From contig NZ_JAAXCQ010000008.1 of the NCBI RefSeq assembly GCF_012272855.1, forward strand, positions 1 through 64,000: a stretch of DNA of 64,000 nt, in the 5' to 3' direction. The notes beneath the pieces are model-generated. The model was not told the origin of the DNA, searched no databases, and worked only from the letters and a program-made list of their open reading frames with translations. Position numbers and translations under genes: made by a program. Source of the stretch: Arenibacter sp. 6A1 (GTDB taxonomy: Bacteria; Bacteroidota; Bacteroidia; Flavobacteriales; Flavobacteriaceae). How positions within the stretch are numbered: position 1 is the stretch's first letter; the number at the start of each line of letters is the position of its first letter. Shown piece by piece: positions 1 through 7,804 of this stretch.

Positions 1-260
1 CGCCAGATCAGAAATACGCTGTCTTTACAATATGTCTATGAACTTTTTATTCTTTTCTTCTTCGCCCTGTCTCCCAAAGCGGCTGCAAATGTACAGCTTC
101 TTTTTTACCTGGCAAGCTTTTTTGAAAAAATTAAATTCTTTCTTTTTGCTTAGCTGATAATGGAAACAAAACTCAATGAACATCGCGCTCTTAACGCCTT
201 TTCCGTTTGCGCGGCACTGCCTCGCTAGCGGACGGCAAAGGTACGCCACTTTCTAAAACT
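1..260 (-). promoter_or_regulatory. Putative rRNA-operon leader (minus strand, gene outside window)
   Basis: Read on the minus strand, this stretch holds two tandem consensus promoters (listed separately). After them comes GTTCATAGACATATTG, about 23-38 bases from the left edge. Strings like GTTC(A/T)TTGACATATTG are familiar from leaders and spacers of Bacteroidota rRNA operons, where they resemble the boxA antitermination signal. No convincing protein starts here: the only reading frame (25-249, minus) covers the promoters themselves. I infer a leader transcript running left out of the window, most likely toward a 16S rRNA gene. That gene is not visible, so this remains an inference. Confidence 0.5.
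86..115 (-). promoter_or_regulatory. Second tandem leftward promoter (TTG-N19-TACATTTG)
   Basis: On the minus strand a TTG (115-113) precedes TACATTTG (93-86) with a 19-base spacer, identical in layout to the promoter 150 bases upstream. Tandem strong promoters of this kind are typical of stable-RNA operons. Confidence 0.7.
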
Positions 261-265
261 GACAA
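236..265 (-). promoter_or_regulatory. Upstream leftward promoter (TTG-N19-TACCTTTG)
   Basis: On the minus strand a TTG (265-263) is followed after 19 bases by TACCTTTG (243-236). This matches the Bacteroidota -33/-7 consensus TTG-N19-TAnnTTTG exactly. It is the first of two tandem promoters that read out of the left end of the window. Confidence 0.7.
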
Positions 266-883
266 GGTTTTTTACAAGGTTTTTACACCCTTACCCCCAT
301 TTTAATTTTAACCGCTTTAATATAAGTATTTTATAAAGTAATAAAAATCGAAACTCGCTCCGAAAAGTCTCACGACTTCTCGACATACATCATTTTGAAC
401 CTTGAACTAATGCACCGCAAAGTCGGAGACTTTGCGAAACATGCCATTTGCGGAACAGGCTATTCATTAGACTATGGTAAACGATAATAATGTTAAAGCT
501 ACATTACTCATTGCTACTTTAAACAATTGTTACATTGAACAACTGTTACATTTTCACATTACAAAAAGCGTTAGGGATTGCAGCGGCATCCTTTTTTAGC
601 GGCAGCGCCGGCTAAAAAAGATACAGCGGAAAGCCCGACCCGCTAGGGGAACGCCCAAATTCCTATACCTATATATAAGGAGTGCACCTCAACGATACCT
701 AGGGGCTGCCCGCAACAATTTTTGCCGTGCAGACCTATAATCGGTGTTCTTAACCACAGCTCCGCGCACAGCATAAAATGACGGGAAATAAGAAGGCCCC
801 ATAACGAGTATGAGGCCCAAAGGTTTTATCTGCATGGCTTCCTATTCCCTTGTATAGGAACTATGCCGTGGATGATTGTCGGT
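261..883. other. Gene-free stretch between the leftward promoters and the efflux operon end
   Basis: No coding region is supported here. It contains a perfect 9-bp inverted repeat with a 3-base loop (CGCAAAGTC-GGA-GACTTTGCG, 416-436). Short runs resembling ATTGTTACATT at 500-555 lead into the dispersed structured element at 568-656. A 7-bp inverted repeat (TTCCTAT/ATAGGAA, 839-860) lies just past the stop codon of the outer-membrane efflux gene; it lacks a T-run, so it is not a convincing intrinsic terminator. Confidence 0.6.
568..656 (+). repeat. Dispersed structured element, copy 1
   Basis: Begins GCGTTAGGGATTGCAGCGGC and ends AGGGGAACGCCC, with terminal complementarity GCGTT/AACGC. Between the conserved ends lies a hairpin with arms CTTTTTTAGC and GCTAAAAAAG. 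Five further copies lie at 7479-7570, 12308-12387, 23262-23353, 24320-24396 and 52497-52576. It sits beyond the 3' end of the outer-membrane efflux gene, on the opposite strand. Confidence 0.85.
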
Positions 884-2296
884 TTATTTCCATCCGCCGC
901 CCAATGCTGCGTACAAATCTATCACAGATTGCAACTGTCTATTTTTGGCGTTCACCAGATCTAGATTGGTATTGAGCACATTTTCCTGAGCCCGCAATAC
1001 TTCTAGATAATTAGCGAGACCATTGTTCAATAACTCTTGGGAATACTCGGCCGCCAAGGCGTAGGCATCGTATTCTTTCTGCTTGATCGCAATTTTTTCG
1101 CTGGCAGTATTAAAGGTAAACATTGCATCTGACACTTCTTTACTGGCCGTAAGCACTGCCTGCTTAAAGTTTAACCTTGCCTGTTCTTGCTGCACCTTGG
1201 CCACCTCGTACTGGGTACGGATCTTCCGGCCGTTTAAAATAGGTTGGGCCAAGCCGCCTACCAGGTTTGCAAAAAGGGAATTGGCACTAAAAAGCTGATC
1301 GAATTCTAGGCTTTGGAAACCACCGCCTGCCGAGAGGGTCAAGGCCGGATAGAAATTACTCCTTGCCACATTGGTAAGCTCAAAAGTCTGACGCAATTGC
1401 AGTTCTGCCGCGATAACATCGGGACGGTTCGCCAATAACTGCGCCGGTACCCCTGCCACCAGCTCGGTCGTAATCTGTTGCTCTTCTAAAGTACCACGTT
1501 CTTTATTATTAGGCGACTCCCCCAATAATATGGACAAGGAATTTTCTAGCAAAAAAGCCTGATTCTTTAAATCGACCAAAATAGCTTCGGCCGTATAAAG
1601 TTGCGCCTCTGTTTGCTTTACCCCTACCTGGGTAACCGTACCCGCCTCCATAAGAGCCTTGGTCGTTTCCAAGCTATTTCTTCTAGTGGCTACGGTTTCC
1701 TGTGTAACCGCAATCTGCTCATCTACCGTTAGCAATTGGTAATACACCGATGCTATATTGGCAATAAGCCTTGTTTTTACCACTTGGTGGGCGGCAACCG
1801 TTTGCAGATAAGAAGCCTGAAAAGCCCTTTTGTTACTGCGGATCTTTCCCCAAACATCGACCTCCCAAGCTAGGTTGCCCGTAAGTTCGTACTGGTCTTG
1901 AGAACTGCCCATAAATGCGCCCATTGGACTGTTCTTTGCCAATTCCTGATGGGTATACCTCGCATTGGCAGACAGGGTAGGGAAATACCCTGCCTTCGCC
2001 TGTTTAGCATAGGCCTCTGCAGCAACGATCTGTTGCAGGGCTACGCGAATATCGATATTATTCTCTAGGCCCCTCTCTATATATTGGGTCAGTACGGGAT
2101 CTGTAAACAGCTCTCGCCAAGAAACCTCGGCCATGGACAAACTATCTTGCGACAGCTGATCGGTTCTATAGGTAGCCGTTCCCTCGGGAAGGACAGCTTC
2201 GTCCGACTGGACGTATTCCTTTGCCGAGAAGCACGATACCAAAAGTATGGGCATACTGGCAATAATGATATATTTTGTTATTCGTATCGATTTCAT
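884..2296 (-). CDS. RND efflux outer-membrane lipoprotein (OprM/NodT-type TolC family)
   Basis: 470 residues, the normal length for this family. The N-terminus is a lipoprotein signal with lipobox LVSC (Cys22), so the mature protein should be lipid-anchored in the outer membrane. The rest has the two outer-membrane efflux repeats of the TolC family, with typical stretches such as SWRELFTDPVL and LLANRPDVIAAE. It should form the outer-membrane duct of the tripartite pump encoded just upstream on the same strand, last in the order regulator-MFP-RND-OMP. The 66-bp gap to the RND gene contains a short repeat (2322-2360). Substrates cannot be told from sequence. Confidence 0.9.
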   Translation of the reverse strand: MKSIRITKYIIIASMPILLVSCFSAKEYVQSDEAVLPEGTATYRTDQLSQDSLSMAEVSWRELFTDPVLTQYIERGLENNIDIRVALQQIVAAEAYAKQAKAGYFPTLSANARYTHQELAKNSPMGAFMGSSQDQYELTGNLAWEVDVWGKIRSNKRAFQASYLQTVAAHQVVKTRLIANIASVYYQLLTVDEQIAVTQETVATRRNSLETTKALMEAGTVTQVGVKQTEAQLYTAEAILVDLKNQAFLLENSLSILLGESPNNKERGTLEEQQITTELVAGVPAQLLANRPDVIAAELQLRQTFELTNVARSNFYPALTLSAGGGFQSLEFDQLFSANSLFANLVGGLAQPILNGRKIRTQYEVAKVQQEQARLNFKQAVLTASKEVSDAMFTFNTASEKIAIKQKEYDAYALAAEYSQELLNNGLANYLEVLRAQENVLNTNLDLVNAKNRQLQSVIDLYAALGGGWK

Positions 2297-2321
2297 ACGG
2301 AGATATTTATTGTTTTTTAAT

Positions 2322-2360
2322 GGTCATACTTGGACTACGCTCAGTACAGGTATGTAATTC
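2322..2360 (-). repeat. Operon-spacer repeat, copy A
   Basis: The spacer between the RND and outer-membrane genes holds GGTCATACTTGGACTACGCT followed by CAGTACAGGTATGTA. The same string, slightly diverged, recurs at 25816-25882, and a deleted version at 6677-6716. Each is preceded by TATTGTTTTT and each lies between a minus-strand stop codon and a minus-strand gene start. Confidence 0.7.
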
Positions 2361-2362
2361 TA

Positions 2363-5300
2363 TTAGGCTTCTTCAGTAATTTCTAATTCTTGATTCTTTG
2401 ATTTTCTACTCACCTTTTCCTGCAGCCACTGGAATAGTATAAACAAGATAGGAATTACAAAAACCCCTAAAATAGTACCTATCAGTAGTCCACCTACAGC
2501 ACCTGTACCAATTGCTCGGTTCCCTTCGGCACCTACTCCGGTTGCAAACACCAATGGCAACAAACCAAATATAAAGGCAAAGGAAGTCATCAAAATTGGT
2601 CGTAACCTGGCCTTTGCTCCTTCTACTGCGGAATCAAAAATACTATCTCCGTTTTTCCTTCGCTGAATAGCAAACTCTACGATCAGAATAGCATTCTTTG
2701 CCAAGAGTCCGATCAGCATGATCAGCGCTATCTGGAAATAAATGTTATTTTCCAATCCGGCCAATTTGGTGGTAATAAAGGCTCCAAAAATACCCAATGG
2801 CAATGAAAACAATACCGTTAATGGCAGCAAGTAACTTTCGTACTGGGCACTTAACAAGAAGTACACAAATACAATTACCAAGATTAGGATAAGGGTTGTT
2901 TGGTCGCCAGCCTTAATCTCTTCTCTGGTAAGTCCCGAATACGCGGTACTAAAATTCGCGGGGAGCTCTTGAGAAACTTCTTCTACGGCAGCAATAGCAT
3001 CCCCGGTACTGAAACCAGGATTTACGGCCGCTGAAACCTTCGTAGAATTAAATAGGTTGAAACGGGTTACCGATTGCGGTCCAAATACCCTTTCTACACT
3101 TACAAACTGCGTAATAGGGGCCATTTCTCCACTTTTGGTCTTCACAAATAAACTGTTCAAATCTTTAGACTCGGACCTGCTTTCCGGTAAAGATTGTATG
3201 TACACACGGTATTGTTTCCCGAATCTTGAAAAATCTGCCGCATAAATACCACCGATATACCCTTGTAACGTATTAAATATACTGTTGATATTAACACCAT
3301 AATCCTTTGCCAACGGTACGTTGATATCTAGCTTATACTGCGGATACTTGGTACTAAAGGAAGACTGTGCATATTTAAATTCTGGGCGCTGCATCAGGTT
3401 CCCAATAAACTCTTGGTTGACACGATCCAAATCGCTAAAGTTACCACCAGTTTTATCTAAGAGGTTCACTTCTATCCCGGCAGAGTTTCCAAATCCTGGA
3501 ATACTCGGAGGCGAGAAAAATATAATATTAGCATCGGGAATGGTAGCAGCAATACCGAATAGTTTCGCGGTAATGGCCTGCACCGATAGGTCGTCGGTTT
3601 TACGATCGTTCCAATTGTCCAATTTAATAAACCCTAGACCGTAGTTGTTCCCTGCACCGTTAATTAAACTTATTCCGTTAATAAGCGTTACCCCATTAAC
3701 CCCGGGCAAGTCTTTAACTTTGCTATAAATTTCACGGTTTACCTCGGCAGTCCTATCCACAGATGCCCCTGGAGGCAATTCCACGTTGATAAATACCAAC
3801 CCTCTATCCTCATCAGGTACAAAGCCAGATGGGGTGGTGTTCGCTACCCACACAATACCTACTACAGAACCTATAAGAATTAGTCCGGTTACCCATTTGT
3901 TCTTGTACAAGAAGCCCAATGACTGCCCATAGCGTCTTATCGTTGCATCGAAACCAGCGTTAAAGGCTGTATAGAATCGCTGTAGATAGGTTTTTTTCTT
4001 TTCTTCCTCACTATGTGGCTTTAGCAAAAGTGCACATAATGCCGGACTCAAGGTAAGCGCGTTCACGGCCGATATAAGGATGGCCACGATAAGGGTGACC
4101 CCAAATTGCTCATAAAAAACTCCGGTCGGACCGGTAATAAAAGTAACCGGTACAAATACGGCAGCCATTACCAATGTAATAGAAACAATGGCTCCGGAAA
4201 TTTCGCTCATGGCACCAATGGTAGCCTTTTCTATATCCTTAGCACCTTCGTCTATCTTGGCGTGTACCGCCTCAACGACCACAATGGCATCATCTACCAC
4301 AATACCAATGGCCAATAACAAGGCAAAAAGCGTCAATAGGTTTATAGAATATCCAAAAAGGTTTAGGAAAAAGAAGGTTCCTATAATAGATACCGGAACC
4401 GCTATGGCCGGAATTAAGGTAGACCTAAAATCTTGCAAGAAAACGAACACTACTATAAAGACCAATATAAAGGCCTCTATTAAGGTATGGGTAACTTTTT
4501 CTACAGAGGCGTTAAGGAATTCGTTGGTATCATAAGGAATTACTACGTCTACACCTTCTGGAAAATCCTTTTTTAGAACTTCTAATTCAGCCTTTACATT
4601 TTCAATAATCTGTTGCGCATCAGATCCAGGGGTCTGGTAAATAGCCAGCGCCACACTAGGGTGCCCATCGGTATTAGCACTAGTAGCGTAGGACTGTGCA
4701 TCCAATTCAATTTTTGCAACATCTTTTAGGCGTAAGTACTCCCCATCACCCAAGGCTTTTACGACAATATTGCCATATTGCTCTTCGGTACGGTAACGAC
4801 CGTCGTAGGTAATTACATAGGAGAAAGCCTCCCCATCGTTTTCACCGAATGTACCGGCGGCAGCTTCCTGACTCTGTTCGTTTATGGCAGCGGTAACATC
4901 GGAAGGCGATAAACCATAGGCAGCCATTTTATTGGGCTGCAACCAAACACGCATGGCGTAGTCCTTGCTTCCAAATACATTCACATCACCTACCCCTTCT
5001 ACACGCTGAAAAGCAGGCACGACATTTATTTTTAGATAATTCTGCAAGAAAATATCGTTATAATTTTCCGAAGTACTGAAAAAACTAAGGAACATTAAGG
5101 CACTGGTCTGTTGCTTTTGGGTAAGTACCCCCGTTTGTCTTACTGCCTGTGGCAATAATGGATTGGCACGGGCAACACGGTTTTGTACGTTTACCGCAGC
5201 AATATCTGGATCTACATCCTGATTAAAATATACGGTGATGGCAGCAGTTCCGTTATTGGTAGCTGTAGAGGTAAGATAGGTCATTCCCTCTACCCCATTA

Positions 5301-5506
5301 ATTTGTTCTTCGATTGGAATAATAACACTTTCCAAAATGGTCGCCGCGGAGGCGCCAGGATAACTGGCCGTTACCTGAATGGTAGGTGGGGCAATATCCG
5401 GATATTGGGTTACTGAAAGGGAACTCAATCCCAATACTCCCAAAATCACAATTATAATTGAGATCACCGTAGATAATACGGGACGCGTGATAAAAGTTTT
5501 AAGCAT
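2363..5506 (-). CDS. RND efflux pump inner-membrane transporter (HAE1/AcrB type)
   Basis: 1047 residues, the standard length of AcrB/MexB transporters. The N-terminus MLKTFITRPVLSTVI is the usual first membrane helix. The proton-relay aspartates lie in AIGIVVDDAIVVVEAV (TM4), matching AcrB D407/D408. The family's C-terminal half repeats the fold, with LIGLLAKNAILIVEFA. It is a proton-driven exporter of hydrophobic compounds in the inner membrane. It follows the MFP gene by 20 bp, and the outer-membrane lipoprotein gene lies downstream, so all three subunits are in one operon. Confidence 0.95.
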   Translation of the reverse strand: MLKTFITRPVLSTVISIIIVILGVLGLSSLSVTQYPDIAPPTIQVTASYPGASAATILESVIIPIEEQINGVEGMTYLTSTATNNGTAAITVYFNQDVDPDIAAVNVQNRVARANPLLPQAVRQTGVLTQKQQTSALMFLSFFSTSENYNDIFLQNYLKINVVPAFQRVEGVGDVNVFGSKDYAMRVWLQPNKMAAYGLSPSDVTAAINEQSQEAAAGTFGENDGEAFSYVITYDGRYRTEEQYGNIVVKALGDGEYLRLKDVAKIELDAQSYATSANTDGHPSVALAIYQTPGSDAQQIIENVKAELEVLKKDFPEGVDVVIPYDTNEFLNASVEKVTHTLIEAFILVFIVVFVFLQDFRSTLIPAIAVPVSIIGTFFFLNLFGYSINLLTLFALLLAIGIVVDDAIVVVEAVHAKIDEGAKDIEKATIGAMSEISGAIVSITLVMAAVFVPVTFITGPTGVFYEQFGVTLIVAILISAVNALTLSPALCALLLKPHSEEEKKKTYLQRFYTAFNAGFDATIRRYGQSLGFLYKNKWVTGLILIGSVVGIVWVANTTPSGFVPDEDRGLVFINVELPPGASVDRTAEVNREIYSKVKDLPGVNGVTLINGISLINGAGNNYGLGFIKLDNWNDRKTDDLSVQAITAKLFGIAATIPDANIIFFSPPSIPGFGNSAGIEVNLLDKTGGNFSDLDRVNQEFIGNLMQRPEFKYAQSSFSTKYPQYKLDINVPLAKDYGVNINSIFNTLQGYIGGIYAADFSRFGKQYRVYIQSLPESRSESKDLNSLFVKTKSGEMAPITQFVSVERVFGPQSVTRFNLFNSTKVSAAVNPGFSTGDAIAAVEEVSQELPANFSTAYSGLTREEIKAGDQTTLILILVIVFVYFLLSAQYESYLLPLTVLFSLPLGIFGAFITTKLAGLENNIYFQIALIMLIGLLAKNAILIVEFAIQRRKNGDSIFDSAVEGAKARLRPILMTSFAFIFGLLPLVFATGVGAEGNRAIGTGAVGGLLIGTILGVFVIPILFILFQWLQEKVSRKSKNQELEITEEA

Positions 5507-5526
5507 CGTTTCTTACTATTAGTTTA

Positions 5527-6654
5527 TTATTGAAACTCAGTTTTTATAAGCTGCGTTGTTCCGGCAAAGTCTATCTTTTGAGGGGTGATAGCACTTCCAT
5601 TTCTAAGTTTCCCTACGCCTTTAGAAACAATAGTAGCTCCTTTTGGCACCCCTGATTCTAGCACATACAGATTGTCTACACTTGCTTTTATAGTAATAGG
5701 CTGTGCCGATACGGTGTTGTCTTCCGAAACAGTATATAAGAATGTCTTATCCTGTTGTTCAAAAGTAGCCTCCTGAGGAACCACAATGGCATTTTCGAAT
5801 ACCGAGGGAACTTTTATAGTACCGCTATTCCCATTGTTCAACAATCCATTAGAATTTTCAAAAAGCGCCCTGAAGGTAATCGTTCCCGTATTGGGGTTTA
5901 TTTGGGAATTAATAGTTTCTATGATTCCTTTTTGGTCGTATTCCTTCCCATTGGCCAAAACCAAGCTTACTGCCGGAAAATTGGCAATTTTTTCTTCTTT
6001 GGTAGTGCCCTTTGCGTTTTGTATAAAGTTCAGATATTCCTTTTCATTCATAGAAAAAAAGGCATATACCTTACTGGTATTGGAAACTACGGTAAGTGGA
6101 TTTTGGTTTGTAGGGCTCACCAATGCTCCGGTACGCATGCGTATTGTACCCACATAACCATCTACCGGACTCACAATAGTACCATACCCTATATTGGCGG
6201 CAATACTGTTATAACTGCTCTTCGCCTGTTGTAGTTTTGCCTTGGCCGTTTCTAATTGCACCTGACTGATAATGTTTTTTGCAACCAATGGCTTTAGCTT
6301 GTCTACTTCTACCTGGGCAGCATTGACATTCGCTTTTGCGGCCGCTGCCTCTTGGCTCATAGATTGGGTCTCTAATTTAAAAAGAGGCTGTCCTTTGCGA
6401 ACCTTTTCTCCCTCGTCTACCAATACTTCGGTGATATAACCGGTAATTTTTGCACGGACCTCACTATTTACAATACCTTCTATATTCGATTGGTAGGAGG
6501 TAAACGATGTTACCGTTTGGGTGGGCACAGAAATCACTGGGAATGGTAAGGCTGCCCTAGCTGCCGCCATATTTTGCGTATTCTTATCGTCGCCACAGGA
6601 AAGGATAAAGAAAGCCGCGAATAATAAAGATGAATAATTAATAATTCTTTTCAT
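5527..6654 (-). CDS. RND efflux periplasmic adaptor (membrane fusion protein)
   Basis: 375 residues with a lipoprotein signal (lipobox FILSC, Cys20). The order is that of AcrA-type adaptors: first beta strands, a biotinyl-lipoyl half motif (YITEVLVDEGEKVRKGQPLF), an alpha-helical hairpin rich in Ala/Gln/Lys, the second lipoyl half (GTIVSPVDGYVGTI), then barrel and membrane-proximal domains. It should bridge the RND transporter and the outer-membrane duct. It follows the regulator gene on the same strand by 100 bp; that spacer carries a partial repeat. Confidence 0.93.
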   Translation of the reverse strand: MKRIINYSSLLFAAFFILSCGDDKNTQNMAAARAALPFPVISVPTQTVTSFTSYQSNIEGIVNSEVRAKITGYITEVLVDEGEKVRKGQPLFKLETQSMSQEAAAAKANVNAAQVEVDKLKPLVAKNIISQVQLETAKAKLQQAKSSYNSIAANIGYGTIVSPVDGYVGTIRMRTGALVSPTNQNPLTVVSNTSKVYAFFSMNEKEYLNFIQNAKGTTKEEKIANFPAVSLVLANGKEYDQKGIIETINSQINPNTGTITFRALFENSNGLLNNGNSGTIKVPSVFENAIVVPQEATFEQQDKTFLYTVSEDNTVSAQPITIKASVDNLYVLESGVPKGATIVSKGVGKLRNGSAITPQKIDFAGTTQLIKTEFQ

Positions 6655-6676
6655 AGGTAGATGTTTATTGTTTTTA

Positions 6677-6716
6677 GGTCGTATGTAATTCGCATATCAT
6701 CATCCGCGGTTGCGAA
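6677..6716 (-). repeat. Operon-spacer repeat, copy B (internally deleted)
   Basis: GGTCGTATGTAATTCGCATA followed by TCATCATCCGCGGTTGCGAAC matches the outer parts of the longer copy at 25816-25882 with the middle missing. It is preceded by TATTGTTTTT, as in the other copies. Confidence 0.6.
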
Positions 6717-6754
6717 CAATTTATGATTATGCTGATTTTAAAATAAAGAGGTGC

Positions 6755-7240
6755 TTAAGATTGTTCTTGAAATTTTGTGATTTCTTCTATAGTAGTATTA
6801 ATTTTTTCTCGCTGTTCAGTCAAATATTCTTGAAATAAGATTCCCACCGAATTCTCATTGTTAAACTTTTGGGGATTGTATGCCTTATTATAGGCATTGA
6901 TCTTTTTAACCATATCCAATTCCCTCACTATAAGTTTCTCATACTGCTCCATGGCATTTCTAACATAATATTTCGATGTTCTAAAACGACGTTTCCGATC
7001 CCCCGGCTTGGTATAATACTCCACATAATTAAGTTGCACTAAAATGTTTAAGTTGTTAGACACGGAGCTTTTACTTGCCTGGGTTATCGTTATAATTTCT
7101 TCAAACAGCAACCCTTCATAACAGGAAAGAATCAACGCAGCATAGATTCTTGCAGCCAGTGGCGTCAGATCTGCCCGCTCCTCTAGGGTCACCCCCATTT
7201 CCTCGATCAGTATTCTTTTTTCCTTGTATTTATCCAGCAT
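6755..7240 (-). CDS. GbsR/MarR-like winged-helix transcriptional regulator
   Basis: 161 residues from the ATG at 7240. The frame extends a little further to a TTG at 7261, but that codon is part of the promoter -7 box, so the ATG is preferred. The protein has an MarR/GbsR-type winged helix: LTPLAARIYAALILS, then EEIITITQASKSSVSNNLNI as recognition region, then EYYTKPGDRKRRF as the wing, and a helical C-terminus for dimer formation. It heads the efflux operon and very probably controls it. A paralogue of the same architecture is encoded at 9642-10133. Confidence 0.85.
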   Translation of the reverse strand: MLDKYKEKRILIEEMGVTLEERADLTPLAARIYAALILSCYEGLLFEEIITITQASKSSVSNNLNILVQLNYVEYYTKPGDRKRRFRTSKYYVRNAMEQYEKLIVRELDMVKKINAYNKAYNPQKFNNENSVGILFQEYLTEQREKINTTIEEITKFQEQS

Positions 7241-7258
7241 TACATTTGATTTTGGATG

Positions 7259-7294
7259 CAAATATACGATTAGTTCGCAATGATACGAACCAAG
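7259..7294 (-). promoter_or_regulatory. Efflux-operon promoter with palindromic operator
   Basis: On the minus strand TATATTTG (7266-7259) fits the -7 consensus TAnnTTTG. Seven bases upstream lies the palindrome GTTCGcaatgataCGAAC (7273-7290), placed where a bound repressor would block the promoter. The same 18-bp palindrome, with the same placement, occurs in front of the META lipoprotein gene (9561-9578). The likely ligand is the GbsR/MarR-like protein encoded just downstream, or its paralogue. Confidence 0.75.
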
Positions 7295-7478
7295 AAGGTT
7301 TAAATATTTGTTAAATGAAATTACGAGCTTCCAAAAAACCTAAATGCGTACTAATCAAGACCCTTTAGATAACGATGCCCAACGCCCTTACGAGTTGTTC
7401 AGATCAATATAATTGGCAGTAGGAACAAGGGTTCCTAAGGAAATAGGATGATTTTTCACTAGGTAACAATGTTAGTTT

Positions 7479-7570
7479 GGGCGTTCCCCTATCGGGTCGG
7501 GCTTTTCGCTGTATCTTTTTTAAAGGACCACAGGACCTTTAAAAAAGGATGCCGCTGCAATCCCTAACGC
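7479..7570 (-). repeat. Dispersed structured element, copy 2
   Basis: Reverse-orientation copy running from GGGCGTTCCCC to TCCCTAACGC. In its own sense the variable hairpin has arms CTTTTTTAAAGG and CCTTTAAAAAAG. It lies in the gap between the SDR gene's terminator and the promoter of the efflux regulator. Confidence 0.85.
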
Positions 7571-7630
7571 TGAAATCAGTGGGCAGTTGGCAGTAATCGG
7601 TAAACGGTGAACAGTGAAAGCAGTGATTGG

Positions 7631-7692
7631 TGAATAGCACCTCCCACGCCAAAGTGCGGGACTAACGGGCGATATGACTTATGCTAATTAAA
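7631..7692 (+). repeat. Second dispersed repeat (CTCCC-hairpin type), copy 1
   Basis: TGAATAGCACCTCCCACGCC, a small GC-rich turn, then ATGACTTATGCTAATTAAA. This aligns over about 62 bases with 12021-12083. No reading frame is present. Function unknown. Confidence 0.6.
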
Positions 7693-7750
7693 GAACAATT
7701 ACAGTTTTAAAAATATGATAGTTAATTAAACAGGTCCACGGCACACAACA

Positions 7751-7783
7751 AAAAAAGCAGTTGCCGTCGGCAACTGCTTTTTA
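7751..7783 (-). terminator. Intrinsic terminator of the SDR gene
   Basis: Perfect 14-bp inverted repeat AAAAAGCAGTTGCC / GGCAACTGCTTTTT with a 3-base loop, followed on the minus strand by more T residues. It lies 22 bp past the SDR stop codon. Confidence 0.85.
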
Positions 7784-7804
7784 AAATATGTATCACTAGA
7801 ATCT

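Noticed and set aside
25-249. Minus-strand open frame of 74 codons at the left edge
   Set aside because: It overlaps two consensus promoters and has no recognisable protein features; composition is that of a non-coding leader.
6711-6720. TTGCGAAC near the MFP gene as a third operator
   Set aside because: Only one half of the GTTCG-N8-CGAAC palindrome is present and it belongs to the spacer repeat.
7479-7570. Insertion-sequence or MITE ends
   Set aside because: Only 5-7 bp of terminal complementarity, no clear target duplication, and no transposase in the window; the paired changes in the stem fit a structured element better. A MITE origin is not fully excluded.
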